64,000 nt of DNA from Chitinophagaceae bacterium (GTDB taxonomy: Bacteria > Bacteroidota > Bacteroidia > Chitinophagales > Chitinophagaceae): NCBI GenBank assembly GCA_018335935.1, contig JAGXRG010000012.1, positions 62,001 to 126,000 on the forward strand, read 5' to 3'. Below the pieces are notes generated by a model. It had not been told where the DNA came from. It worked only from the letters and a program-made list of their open reading frames with translations, and searched no databases. A program made the position numbers and the translations under genes. Within the stretch, counting starts at the first letter, position 1. Each line of letters opens with the position of its first letter. Of the stretch, positions 42,109 to 51,694 are shown in pieces.

Positions 42109-42888
42109 TTAAAGATGTATTTCGCCCGAAAAAACAAATGTTGCCGGACCACAAAGCCAAATATTATCAAATGTTGAAATGCCTGTTTTATTATACTCAA
42201 CAGCTAATCTTCCACCCAAAGTTTGCACTTGAATGTTATTAAATCCACTTTTATTAATAAAGCACACTATTGCACTTGCAGTAACACCAGTTCCACAACT
42301 TAAAGTTTCATTTTCAACACCACGTTCATAAGTTCTTACTTTAATTGTGCCCACTTCTAAATGCTCAATAAAATTTACATTAATTCCATTTTTATGAAAT
42401 GGTTCGCTGTATCTTACTTTTTTTCCTTCAGTATAAACATCGAAATCATCTAAATTTTTAACGATCTTAATATAATGTGGAGATCCTGTATTTAAAACAA
42501 AGTCTTCTTGATGCTGTTGTATTTCATTAACATCTATCATTTTCACTCTAACCCATCCATTATTACTAAACTTTGATTCATGATCACCATCACTGGCAAT
42601 AAAAGTGTAATGATCTTTTTTAATTCCTCTATCGTAAGCAAATTGAGTTAAACATCTGCTTCCATTGCCACACATACTCCCTAATTTTCCATCAGAATTG
42701 TAATAGACCATTTCAAAATCGTAGCCTACTTTTTCTTGTAATAGCATTAATCCATCAGCACCAATTCCAAATTTTCTATCACATAAAAAATTAACTTGTT
42801 GTTCAGTAAGTACTATATTTTTTTGGCGATTATCTAAAATGATAAAATCGTTACCAGTACCTTGATATTTGTAAAATTGATATGTCAT
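42109..42888 (-). CDS. dapF: diaminopimelate epimerase
   Basis: Converts LL- to meso-diaminopimelate for lysine and peptidoglycan. The 259 residues carry both catalytic Cys motifs: MCGNGSRC in the N-terminal half and ETLSCGTGVTASAI in the C-terminal half, and the opening FYKYQGTGNDFIILDNR. Start chosen at 42888 (MTYQFYKY), which avoids overlap with the preceding phosphorylase gene. Between the phosphorylase (1 base away) and corA; probably one operon. Confidence 0.95.
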   Translation of the reverse strand: MTYQFYKYQGTGNDFIILDNRQKNIVLTEQQVNFLCDRKFGIGADGLMLLQEKVGYDFEMVYYNSDGKLGSMCGNGSRCLTQFAYDRGIKKDHYTFIASDGDHESKFSNNGWVRVKMIDVNEIQQHQEDFVLNTGSPHYIKIVKNLDDFDVYTEGKKVRYSEPFHKNGINVNFIEHLEVGTIKVRTYERGVENETLSCGTGVTASAIVCFINKSGFNNIQVQTLGGRLAVEYNKTGISTFDNIWLCGPATFVFSGEIHL

Positions 42889-42889
42889 T

Positions 42890-43762
42890 TTATATATTCT
42901 CAATAACTCCTAAACAGGTTTTAATTAAGTTTTCAACTGCAGCTGCACCATCTTTACTAAACTCTTTTCTTACTCGATTTGCAACAATTACATTTACGCT
43001 TAAGCATTGATGGCCTAATAATTTTCCTAAGCCATAAATAGCACTAGTTTCCATTTCGAAATTACTGATACGATGGTTACCAAATCTAAAGCTGGTAAGG
43101 TGTTCTACTAAATTAGGATTACTTAAGCCTAATCTTAAAATTCTACCTTGAGGACCATAAAATCCTGGACAAGTTACTGTAATACCTTGATGAAAACCAT
43201 GTACAAAATGCTTTAAAACGCTGGTTCCTGAGCTACTGATATAGGGCTGTATATTACCTGCCAATTGTGTATGAGCCACAAAATGTTGTAGCAATTGTTG
43301 CTCTTCATCATTCATTGCTAAGCGATAATAATGTAGCAAGTTATCTAACCCCAAACCATGTGTACCAGCAACAAAACTATCTACAGGAATATCTTCTTGC
43401 AATGATCCAGAAGTTCCTAAACGAATAATGGTAAGTGGAGTTAAGGTTGGCTTAATGGTTCTTGATTCGAAATCAATGTTTTTAACTGCATCTAATTCGT
43501 TTAAAACTATATCTATATTATCTGGGCCAATACCAGATGAGATTACTGTAATTCGCTTTGCTCCTACATAACCGGTATGAGCAATAAATTCACGATGTTG
43601 TCTTTTTACTTCAATACGATCAAAATGTTTGCTAACTATAGCCACTCTATCAGGATCGCCCACAGTTATAACGGTGTCGGCTAACTCTTCTGGTCTTAAA
43701 TCGATATGATAAATAGCACCTCTACTATTAATAATTAATTCTGATTCAGCAATTCTACCCAT
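42890..43762 (-). CDS. nucleoside phosphorylase (uridine phosphorylase-like)
   Basis: A 290-residue enzyme of the NP-I family. Motifs: VGDPDRVAIVSKHF with the phosphate-binding GDPxR, ISSGIGPDNIDIVLNEL, RLGTSGSLQEDIPVDSFVAG and FEMETSAIYGLGKLLG with the MExE-like purine/pyrimidine end. It cleaves nucleosides with phosphate to base and ribose-1-phosphate; sequence resembles uridine phosphorylases but the base preference is not decided. Probably co-transcribed with dapF and corA. Confidence 0.88.
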   Translation of the reverse strand: MGRIAESELIINSRGAIYHIDLRPEELADTVITVGDPDRVAIVSKHFDRIEVKRQHREFIAHTGYVGAKRITVISSGIGPDNIDIVLNELDAVKNIDFESRTIKPTLTPLTIIRLGTSGSLQEDIPVDSFVAGTHGLGLDNLLHYYRLAMNDEEQQLLQHFVAHTQLAGNIQPYISSSGTSVLKHFVHGFHQGITVTCPGFYGPQGRILRLGLSNPNLVEHLTSFRFGNHRISNFEMETSAIYGLGKLLGHQCLSVNVIVANRVRKEFSKDGAAAVENLIKTCLGVIENI

Positions 43763-43900
43763 AAACTAAATTTTATTTTGCAAATGCAAATATCTATAAA
43801 TTAATTTTCATGCCTTTTATAATATTTAACTACCATTTATAATTTTCATTTTACATTATCACTGAATTATTTACATTTACGGTCAATTAAAAATTAATTA

Positions 43901-46492
43901 ATGAAAAAATTTTTTTTATCTGCCATACCTTTAGTATGTGTGGCATTCATTTCAACTGCTCAAAGTAATCCAGACATGGCTGCTATGAAACAACAAATGG
44001 CAAGTATGCAAAAGCCAGCAAGTGATTCTAGCAAATCATCTTCTAAAAAAGCAACAGTAGCTGAAAAAACAAAAGGTTCAAAAAAGAATGTAGGCCTTTT
44101 TACTTTATACCAAGATACTACAACAGGTAGTGTTCAATTGTATGTTAAGAAAGATCAATTAAACAATGAGTTTGTTTATCAAAGTTTTTCAATAAATGGA
44201 CCTACAGAATTGAATTTAAATCAAAGCATGCACCGAGCAAATTTTGTATTAAAAATTGTGAAAGCTTTTGATAAGATTGAGTTTCATGAAGTGAATACCG
44301 ATTTTTACTACGATAAAAATAATCCAATAAGCAAAACAGCCGAAGTAGATAAACCAGAAGCTGTAGTTTATTCTGATAAAATTGCTGTTGAAGATTCTTT
44401 AGGTTATTTAATTAGTGTTGATGGTTTATTTTTAAGTGAAAAATTAGATCCTGTAAAACCACCAAGTATTCCTAGCCCTATGGCTGCTATGCGTTTTAAT
44501 TTAGGACAATTAAGTACAGCAAAATCAAAATATCATACCATTCGTTCTTTTCCTAATAATACAGATGTTGTGGTTGATTTAGCTTACGACAATCCAAATG
44601 CTTTAGCAGGAAGTGCAGCAGTTACAGACCCTCGCTATGTTAGAGTTCGTATGCAACATAGTTTAATTGCAATGCCTAACAATAACTTTAAACCAAGATT
44701 AGACGATCATAGAGTTGGATATTTTTCTGAGAATGTTACCAACTTAACAAGCACTAGTCCTGTTCCATATAAAGATAAAATTCACCGTTGGAACTTAGTG
44801 AAAAAAGATCCTAATGCTGCTATGAGTGAGCCTGTTGAACCAATTGTTTGGTGGGTAGAAAATACAACGCCATTAGAGTACAGACAAACCATTATTGAAG
44901 CAGGATTAAAATGGAATGAAGCATTTGAAAAAGCTGGTTTCAAGAATGCAGTACAAATGAAAATTATGCCAGATGATGCAACTTGGGATCCTGCAGATAT
45001 TAGATACAATGTACTTCGTTGGGTAGCTTCTGCACAACCTCGTTATGGTGCAATAGGACCAAGTTTTGTAAATCCAAAAACGGGTGAAATTTTAGGTTCT
45101 GATATAACTATTGAATGGTTTAGTGGTAGTGCTACTCCTATTTTTGATGAGTTATATAATGGCAATTCCACAACTAGTTCAGTTTTACCTTGGAAAGATA
45201 ATGATCACAATCATGCATTCTGTACTCTTGCCCAAGAACTAAAAGCTCAATATTTAACCGGATTAACAACTTTAGAAATTGCTGATGCTGATGTTAAAGA
45301 CATTAAAGAAATGCACAAACAATTTCTAACTTACTTAATTATGCACGAAATGGGCCATACTATGGGTTTAAACCATAATATGAAAGCTAGTCAAATGTTA
45401 TCTCCTGCAGAAGTTAATAATAAAGAATTAACCAGAAAAATTGGCACTATGGGTAGCGTAATGGATTATCCTGCTATTAATATTGCTTTAGATAAATCTA
45501 AACAAGGAGATTATTATACAACAAAAGCTGGTCCGTATGATTTATGGGCAATTGAATATGGTTACACTCCTTTTAATGAAAATGAAGAAGCGGCTGGATT
45601 AGCAAAAATTCTTTCTCGCAGTAATGAGCCTTATTTAACTTTTGGAAATGATGGAGACGATATGAGAGCTCCTGGTAAAGCCATAGATCCAAGAGTTAAT
45701 GTAAATGATTTTACCAACGATGCAATTGCATATGCTGAAGATAGATACAAATTAGTAAACAATTTAATGAGTAAACTTGTTACTAAATATTCTAAATCTG
45801 GACAAAGCTATGCTGAACTTAGAGCTAGATATGGTACTTTAAATGGACAAAGAAATAGCATGACCAATGCAGTAAGTAGATATATTGGTGGTGTATATAT
45901 AGATAGAAGTCAACCAGAACAAAAAAGTTCAAACAAACCAATGACTCCCGTTCCTTTAGCTACACAAAAAAGAGCTATGGACGTTTTAGCTAAATATGTA
46001 TTTGCTCCAAATGCTTTTGATGCTGATGCTCAGGTTTATCCATATTTACAACGTCAACGCAGAGGATTTGATCAAGGAGGAAGTGGCGAAGATTTCAAAA
46101 TCACCTCAAATGTATTGAACTTACAAGCTAGTGGTTCTTTGGCTCATATTTTACATCCAAATACATTACAAAGAATTACAAATTCAAGATTATACGGCAA
46201 TCAATATAGTGTAGCAGATGTAATGAATGATTTACAAAAAGCCATTTTTGATGCTGATATGAGTGGAAACGTGAATGTTTATCGTCAGAATTTACAAACT
46301 ACATTCATTAATGGTTTAACTGAATTAGCTGGAGAAAAAAGCAAAGCAGATGATGTTTCTGCTGCAGCAGCTTTATATACTTTAAAGAAAATTAAAACTA
46401 GGTTAGCTACAGCTACTTCAACCAATGAAGAAACTAAAGCACATAGAACTAGTTTAATATTTAAAATAGATCAAGCTATAACTGTAAAATAA
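43901..46492 (+). CDS. secreted zinc-dependent metalloprotease (DUF5117/DUF5118 type)
   Basis: An 863-residue exported protein with a signal peptide (MKKFFLSAIPLVCVAFISTAQ) and a Ser/Lys-rich linker. The first third resembles the DUF5118/DUF5117 modules of Bacteroidota metalloproteases (GLFTLYQDTTTGSVQLYVKKDQLNNEFVYQSF). The catalytic zinc motif HEMGHTMGLNHN has His482, Glu483, His486 and His492, a metzincin-like HExxHxxGLxH. The DIRYNVLRWVASAQPRYGAIGPSFVNP and IGTMGSVMDYPAIN stretches also match the family. It probably acts in the periplasm or on the cell surface in protein degradation. Confidence 0.9.
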   Translation: MKKFFLSAIPLVCVAFISTAQSNPDMAAMKQQMASMQKPASDSSKSSSKKATVAEKTKGSKKNVGLFTLYQDTTTGSVQLYVKKDQLNNEFVYQSFSINGPTELNLNQSMHRANFVLKIVKAFDKIEFHEVNTDFYYDKNNPISKTAEVDKPEAVVYSDKIAVEDSLGYLISVDGLFLSEKLDPVKPPSIPSPMAAMRFNLGQLSTAKSKYHTIRSFPNNTDVVVDLAYDNPNALAGSAAVTDPRYVRVRMQHSLIAMPNNNFKPRLDDHRVGYFSENVTNLTSTSPVPYKDKIHRWNLVKKDPNAAMSEPVEPIVWWVENTTPLEYRQTIIEAGLKWNEAFEKAGFKNAVQMKIMPDDATWDPADIRYNVLRWVASAQPRYGAIGPSFVNPKTGEILGSDITIEWFSGSATPIFDELYNGNSTTSSVLPWKDNDHNHAFCTLAQELKAQYLTGLTTLEIADADVKDIKEMHKQFLTYLIMHEMGHTMGLNHNMKASQMLSPAEVNNKELTRKIGTMGSVMDYPAINIALDKSKQGDYYTTKAGPYDLWAIEYGYTPFNENEEAAGLAKILSRSNEPYLTFGNDGDDMRAPGKAIDPRVNVNDFTNDAIAYAEDRYKLVNNLMSKLVTKYSKSGQSYAELRARYGTLNGQRNSMTNAVSRYIGGVYIDRSQPEQKSSNKPMTPVPLATQKRAMDVLAKYVFAPNAFDADAQVYPYLQRQRRGFDQGGSGEDFKITSNVLNLQASGSLAHILHPNTLQRITNSRLYGNQYSVADVMNDLQKAIFDADMSGNVNVYRQNLQTTFINGLTELAGEKSKADDVSAAAALYTLKKIKTRLATATSTNEETKAHRTSLIFKIDQAITVK

Positions 46493-46513
46493 AATTTACT
46501 GATTTTCAATTAG

Positions 46514-46551
46514 AAATAGTCAATTCTTTCAAAGGATTGACTATTTTTATT
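46514..46551 (+). terminator. intrinsic terminator after the metalloprotease gene
   Basis: AAATAGTCAAT (46514-46524) pairs with ATTGACTATTT (46536-46546), 11-base loop, followed by T residues. Confidence 0.8.
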
Positions 46552-46631
46552 TATGGATTAAACTTTAAACCATTTTATCAGTCTTTGTGGCTTGAATCAG
46601 CATTCTGCTCAACCAAACTAAATAATCATTT

Positions 46632-48962
46632 ATGAAAGCATTTTTTACTAAAAAAATTATTGCTCTTCTGCTTTTTTGTTCAATAGCTTTTTACGCTAAA
46701 TCAGTTACTGTTATTGTTTCTGGATATGTTAAAGACGTAAATGGACTGGCTATTGCAAATAAGGCTGTAAATATCTATACAGATAGTATTTCAGGATCGG
46801 GATTATGTGCATACTATAAAACAGTGACTACAAACCCTAATGGATATTATATTGATACTTTGCATTGTTCAGCTACATATATACAATTGGTGTATACTTC
46901 AACTCAAAATTGCAATGGAGTACTATTAAAAAATGTCCATCCTCCTATTGTAATCAGTGGAACTTCATTATTTAGAGTTGAAAGCAATTTTATCATTTGC
47001 ACTAATCCTGGTGCACCAACCAATTGTTTATCAAAATTCAACTTTACAATAAATGGTAATGTTGTACAATTCAACAGTAATCAAAGTACCTCAGGTAATA
47101 CTACAGATAGTATAATTAAAAGAGATTGGAATTTTGGAAATGGTAATACAATTACAGGTAATGTAAAAGAACCCGTTCAAACTTATTCAAACCCCGGAAC
47201 ATACACAGTTTGTTTAAAAATTACCACTGCTAATGGTTGTATAAATACCTATTGTGCAACAATAATCATTCAACCAGTAAACAATAATAACTGTAAAGCG
47301 AAATTCAATTTTACAGTTCAAGGTAAAACAGCAAGTTTTGTAAATACTTCAACTTCTGGTTCTTCATCTTCAAATATAACCTCAAGTTACTGGAGATTTG
47401 GAGTTACACCTTCAGGTACATTTTTAGGTTCATCAACTGTAGGAAATCCAACATTTACATTCCCTGCAAATGGAAACTATTTAGTTTGTTTAAAAATAAC
47501 AACTTCAACTGGGTGTATAGATGATACTTGCATTAATGTTAATATTAATGATACCATTCCTCCTCCACCTGTAGTTTGTCAGTCAATGTTTAATTATAAT
47601 TTCACATCTTACAATACTGTTAAGTTTAACAGTACAATGAGTACAACAGCTTCTAACGATAGCATCATTAAAAGAGATTGGAATTTTGGCAACGGTAATA
47701 CCCTAACTGGGAATATAAAAGATCCTATTCATATTTATCAAAATTCTGGAACATATACAGTTTGTTTAAAAATTACTACTGCAAAAGGATGTATAAATAC
47801 TTTCTGCTTACCAATTACAGTAGTTATTCCACCAACTGTAGCTCCATGTAAAGCCAATTTTAATTTTGGTGTACAAGGCAAAACTGTAAGTTTTGTTTCT
47901 ACATCAAACTCATCGGGTGTTGCTATAGCTAATTATTTTTGGAAGTTTGGTGTAAATGCTAATGGATCTGCCTTAGCTACATCTACATTACAAAACCCTG
48001 TGTTCACATTCCCATCTAATGGTACTTATTTAGTTTGTTTGAAAATAACTACTTCATCAGGATGTGTAAGTGATACTTGTAAGGTTGTTGTTATTAATGA
48101 TACACTAGCTACTAATATAGCATGCAAAGCCTTTTTTGTTTCATCACCATTACCAAACACCACTGCAACTGGGTTTACATTTAAATTTAATAGTGCAAAT
48201 AGTTATGCTGCTTCTGGTGATAGTATAATTAGCAGACATTGGAACTTTGGAGATAGTTTATCGAGCAGTAATTATTTATCAGGAAATATCATTGAACCAA
48301 CCCATACATTTTCAACTCAAGGTGTTTATAATGTTTGTTTAAAAATAACTACAGCTTCAGGTTGTGTTAAAACAGCTTGCTTAAATATTTATGTTGGATT
48401 CAATTCTGGCACTCCATCTAACTGTACATCTTTCTTTACTATGCAAAAAAATGGCTATAAAATAATAAAGTATAATAGTGCTTTAAGTTTTGCAGGAGCA
48501 AATGATAGCATTGTGAGCAGAGTATGGCATTTTGGAGATGGAACTTCTTTAACTGGTAATGTTGTTAGTCCAAATAAAACTTATAACCATGCAGGAACAT
48601 ACACAGTTTGTTTAAAAATAACTACTGCAAAAGGATGCATAAATAATTTCTGTACTCCAGTAAAAGTTGTGGATTCAACTTCAATTACAGCAGCGTTTAA
48701 TGGTATTAAAATTATTAATTTATATCCTAACCCGACATTTGGAAATATTTCTTTAAATGTTAGAAGTGCCGTAAATGGTAATATCAATGCTCTTATTGAA
48801 GTATTTGATGTGTACAATAACAGAAGAATATTAAAAACAGTTACACTAGCAAATGGAAATAATTTTATACAAGTAAACTCATCCATATTACCACAAGGAG
48901 TTTATTTAATTAAAATTACATCTAACAATGGCATGGATGCTACTCGATTTATCAAATTGTAA
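46632..48962 (+). CDS. surface protein with six PKD repeats and T9SS sorting tail
   Basis: A 776-residue exported protein. A signal peptide (MKAFFTKKIIALLLFCSIAFYAKS) and a carboxypeptidase-regulatory-like beta domain (residues 25-125, SGYVKDVNGLAIANKAVNIY) precede six PKD domains starting near Cys132, 221, 316, 406, 498 and 598. The six are about 90-100 residues and end with a VCLKITT..GC motif. Two PKD types alternate in the first four: DSIIKRDWNFGNGN (1, 3) and a WxFGVxxxG form (2, 4). The last ~75 residues (IINLYPNPTFGNISLNVRS onward) form a T9SS type A sorting domain, which directs secretion and anchoring through the PorV/T9SS route. Adhesin role is inferred. Confidence 0.92.
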   Translation: MKAFFTKKIIALLLFCSIAFYAKSVTVIVSGYVKDVNGLAIANKAVNIYTDSISGSGLCAYYKTVTTNPNGYYIDTLHCSATYIQLVYTSTQNCNGVLLKNVHPPIVISGTSLFRVESNFIICTNPGAPTNCLSKFNFTINGNVVQFNSNQSTSGNTTDSIIKRDWNFGNGNTITGNVKEPVQTYSNPGTYTVCLKITTANGCINTYCATIIIQPVNNNNCKAKFNFTVQGKTASFVNTSTSGSSSSNITSSYWRFGVTPSGTFLGSSTVGNPTFTFPANGNYLVCLKITTSTGCIDDTCINVNINDTIPPPPVVCQSMFNYNFTSYNTVKFNSTMSTTASNDSIIKRDWNFGNGNTLTGNIKDPIHIYQNSGTYTVCLKITTAKGCINTFCLPITVVIPPTVAPCKANFNFGVQGKTVSFVSTSNSSGVAIANYFWKFGVNANGSALATSTLQNPVFTFPSNGTYLVCLKITTSSGCVSDTCKVVVINDTLATNIACKAFFVSSPLPNTTATGFTFKFNSANSYAASGDSIISRHWNFGDSLSSSNYLSGNIIEPTHTFSTQGVYNVCLKITTASGCVKTACLNIYVGFNSGTPSNCTSFFTMQKNGYKIIKYNSALSFAGANDSIVSRVWHFGDGTSLTGNVVSPNKTYNHAGTYTVCLKITTAKGCINNFCTPVKVVDSTSITAAFNGIKIINLYPNPTFGNISLNVRSAVNGNINALIEVFDVYNNRRILKTVTLANGNNFIQVNSSILPQGVYLIKITSNNGMDATRFIKL

Positions 48963-48980
48963 TTAGAGAATACAATGTCT

Positions 48981-49014
48981 AAAAGAGTCGATTCACTTGA
49001 ATCGACTCTTTTTT
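48981..49014. terminator. bidirectional terminator between the PKD gene and bcp
   Basis: A 14-bp stem AAAAGAGTCGATTC (48981-48994) with GAATCGACTCTTTT (48999-49012) and an ACTT loop. Confidence 0.9.
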
Positions 49015-49015
49015 A

Positions 49016-49486
49016 TTAAATATTTTCTTTCCAAAATTTCACAATTTGTTCTGCATGCTTTTTATTGGTTGGCTTTAAAAATATTTTTTGAATAATGCCT
49101 TTTTCATCAATCAAAAAAGTGGTTCTATGCAAACCCATATATTTTCTTCCATATAAATTCTTTTCTCCCCAAACACCATACTTATCAATAATTTTATGTT
49201 GGGGGTCTGCTAAAAGTGTAAATGGCAAATCGAATTTTTGTTCAAATTTTTTATGACTTTCACTATCATTGGGGCTTACACCAATTACTTCAAACCCTTC
49301 TTTTTTTAATAAACTATGATTATCTCTCAGATTACAGGCTTGTATGGTACAAGTTGGGGTATCATCTTCTGGGTAAAAAAATAAAACCAGTTTTTTTCCT
49401 TTAAACGATTTTAAATCAAGTACATCATTATTTTGATCTTTGCCTTTAAAATCAGGAGCTTTATCGCCAACTTTTAATGTTATCAT
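49016..49486 (-). CDS. bcp: thiol peroxidase, BCP/PrxQ type
   Basis: Thioredoxin-dependent peroxiredoxin, 156 residues. It has the opening LKVGDKAPDFKGKDQNNDVL, the FYPEDDTPTCTIQACNLRDN site with the peroxidatic Cys (TPTCT) and a second Cys five residues later (QAC), the PrxQ-type resolving arrangement, then VIGVSPND and LHRTTFLID. Reduces peroxides in the cytoplasm. Single gene facing the divergent carB gene across a short gap. Confidence 0.95.
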   Translation of the reverse strand: MITLKVGDKAPDFKGKDQNNDVLDLKSFKGKKLVLFFYPEDDTPTCTIQACNLRDNHSLLKKEGFEVIGVSPNDSESHKKFEQKFDLPFTLLADPQHKIIDKYGVWGEKNLYGRKYMGLHRTTFLIDEKGIIQKIFLKPTNKKHAEQIVKFWKENI

Positions 49487-49549
49487 AGAATTAATATTAA
49501 AATAATAGCAAATATGAATGAAAACTTCTCATCTTAAATGGTGGATGTT

Positions 49550-49557
49550 TATTTTTG
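49550..49557 (+). promoter_or_regulatory. -7 element upstream of the carB half gene
   Basis: TATTTTTG fits TAnnTTTG and lies 19 bases before the ATG at 49577. It lies downstream of another in-frame ATG at 49538, which argues for 49577 as the real start. No clear -33 box. Confidence 0.5.
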
Positions 49558-49576
49558 TCGGAATTCAAAAATCATC

Positions 49577-51223
49577 ATGCCAAAAGATACATCTATAAAA
49601 TCTGTTTTAATTGTAGGTAGTGGACCCATAATTATTGGTCAAGCTTGTGAGTTTGATTACTCTGGAACTCAAGCTGCCAGAAGCTTAAGAGAAGAAGGAA
49701 TTAAAGTGATTTTGATTAATAGTAATCCAGCAACAATAATGACAGACCCTATGATGGCCGATAGGGTTTATTTACTTCCACTTACTATTGAAAGCATTGA
49801 ACAAATTTTAGAAGAAAATAAAATTGATGCTGTATTACCAACAATGGGTGGGCAAACAGCTTTAAATCTTTGTAAAGAAGTAGATGAATTAGGTATTTGG
49901 GAAAAACATGGTGTAAGGTTAATAGGTGTAGATATTAAAGCTATTGATAAAGCAGAAGACAGAGAAAAATTTAGACAATGGATGATTGAAATGGGTATTG
50001 AAGTTTGTCCTGCAAAAATTGCTAACTCATTTTTAGAAGGAAAAGAATTTGCACAAGAAATAGGATTTCCATTAGTACTAAGACCATCATTCACTTTAGG
50101 AGGTACTGGAGGAAGCATTGTTTTTAAGAAAGAAGAATTAGATGATGCTTTAAATTTTGGTTTAACTGCCAGCCCAATTCATGAAGTATTGGTTGAAAAA
50201 GCTGTTTTGGGTTGGAAAGAATTTGAATTAGAATTATTGAGAGATAATAATAATAATGTGGTAATTATTTGTGGGGTTGAAAACTTTGATCCAATGGGTG
50301 TACACACGGGAGATTCTATTACCGTTGCTCCTATTATGACTTTAAGTGATACGGCTTATCAGAAAATGAGAAATATTGCCATTAGAATGATGCGTAATTT
50401 AGGAAATTTTGCTGGTGGTTGTAATGTGCAATTTGCCATGAACCCAGAAACCGAAGAATTAATTGTTGTTGAAATTAATCCAAGAGTGAGTCGTTCTTCA
50501 GCATTGGCAAGTAAAGCTACTGGTTACCCCATTGCTAAAATTGCTGCAAAGCTTGCAATTGGCTATAATTTAGATGAACTTAAAAATCAAATTACAAAAT
50601 CTACATCTGCTTATTTTGAACCTGCCTTAGATTATGTTATTGTAAAAATACCTCGTTGGAATTTTGATAAATTTAAAGGTGCTAATGATACCTTAGGCTT
50701 TCAAATGAAAAGTGTTGGTGAAGTAATGGGTATTGGTAGAAGCTTTACAGAAGCTATTCAAAAAGCTTGTCAGAGTTTAGAAAATAATGCAGTGGGCTTA
50801 GGATATTATGGAAAGAATTTAATGAAGAGTGATGAATTACTCGAATACATTAAAATACCAAAATGGGATAGAGTATTTAGAATAAAAGATGCCTTAATGC
50901 AAGGTATTACAGTGAACACTATTGCTCATGTAACGGGAATTGATAAATGGTTTTTAAACCAAATTCAAAAAATTTGTGACATAGAAATTGAATTAAGCAA
51001 ACACACTTTAGCTGATTTGTCTGAGCCATTATTAAAATTAGCTAAGCAAAATGGTTTTGGCGACGAACAAATTGCAATTCTGTTAAAAGACAATTGTACA
51101 GAAGATGATGTTTACAATAAAAGAAAGGAATTAGGAATTACAAGAGTATATAAAATGGTGGATTCTTGTAGTGCTGAGTTTGAATCTCCTACTCCTTATT
51201 TTTATAGCAGTTTTGAAGGCTAA
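49577..51223 (+). CDS. carB: carbamoyl-phosphate synthase large chain, N-terminal half only
   Basis: The 548 residues cover only the carboxyphosphate domain and the oligomerisation domain of CarB: LIVGSGPIIIGQACEFDYSGTQAARSLREEG, ATP-grasp motifs RPSFTLGGTGGSIVF, GVENFDPMGVHTGDSITVAP and EINPRVSRSSALASKATGYP, then WDRVFRIKDALMQGITVNTIAHVTGIDKWFL and YKMVDSCSAEFESPTPYFYSSFEG. The chain stops exactly at the junction where the second ATP-grasp (carbamate-phosphorylating) half normally begins; the usual protein is about 950-1070 residues. The next gene is convergent, with no trace of the C half. The second half must be encoded elsewhere (split carB) or this is a truncated paralog. The start at 49577 is preferred over 49538. 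Confidence 0.9.
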   Translation: MPKDTSIKSVLIVGSGPIIIGQACEFDYSGTQAARSLREEGIKVILINSNPATIMTDPMMADRVYLLPLTIESIEQILEENKIDAVLPTMGGQTALNLCKEVDELGIWEKHGVRLIGVDIKAIDKAEDREKFRQWMIEMGIEVCPAKIANSFLEGKEFAQEIGFPLVLRPSFTLGGTGGSIVFKKEELDDALNFGLTASPIHEVLVEKAVLGWKEFELELLRDNNNNVVIICGVENFDPMGVHTGDSITVAPIMTLSDTAYQKMRNIAIRMMRNLGNFAGGCNVQFAMNPETEELIVVEINPRVSRSSALASKATGYPIAKIAAKLAIGYNLDELKNQITKSTSAYFEPALDYVIVKIPRWNFDKFKGANDTLGFQMKSVGEVMGIGRSFTEAIQKACQSLENNAVGLGYYGKNLMKSDELLEYIKIPKWDRVFRIKDALMQGITVNTIAHVTGIDKWFLNQIQKICDIEIELSKHTLADLSEPLLKLAKQNGFGDEQIAILLKDNCTEDDVYNKRKELGITRVYKMVDSCSAEFESPTPYFYSSFEG

Positions 51224-51682
51224 TTATTTTTTTACAAAAGCATTTTCATAAGTTTCAATCCATTGTTGTGGAGTTACCTTTTTAGCTAGCTCTGCTATTA
51301 GTTTCAAAGGAACATCTTCAGCTTTTTTAAATTTCAAACAACTCTTACCCATATCTAATTTTTTAGAAGAATGTTTTGGCCATTCTCCTTCAAACCATTG
51401 CAAAAGTTCTTTGGTTGCATAAATGCCCATATGATAAATGGCAATATGATTTTTTTGCGAAGCCACACTTAGAAAAGGTAATGGCAACTTAGGGTCGCAG
51501 TGATAACCTTTGGGATAAAGTTTATGGGGTACATAATAACCAATCATTCCATAACCCATACCCTCCTCAAAACCTTTGGGTAAATTTTTTTGAAAAAGTT
51601 TTCTTAATTCAGAAATTATATTTTTTCTATCTTCTGGTAGTTCATCAATGTATTGATCAACAGTTGTGGCTTTTGATTGCAT
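51224..51682 (-). CDS. DUF1801 domain protein
   Basis: A 152-residue cytoplasmic protein of the DUF1801/YdhG type: TTVDQYIDELPEDRKNIISELRKLFQKNLPKGFEEGMGYGMIGYYVP, HIAIYHMGIYATKEL and GKSCLKFKKAEDVPLKLIAELAKKVTPQQWIETYE. The family is small and its function unknown; the fold resembles iron-sulfur frataxin-like and MmcQ/YjbR-type proteins. It lies 12 bases after the broken yfiT-like gene and is co-directional with it. Its stop is directly next to the carB stop. Confidence 0.85.
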   Translation of the reverse strand: MQSKATTVDQYIDELPEDRKNIISELRKLFQKNLPKGFEEGMGYGMIGYYVPHKLYPKGYHCDPKLPLPFLSVASQKNHIAIYHMGIYATKELLQWFEGEWPKHSSKKLDMGKSCLKFKKAEDVPLKLIAELAKKVTPQQWIETYENAFVKK

Positions 51683-51694
51683 ATATAAAATATT

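Noticed and set aside
49538-49576. Upstream in-frame ATG for the carB half gene
   Set aside because: The added 13 residues do not resemble CarB and the -7 promoter box lies after this codon.
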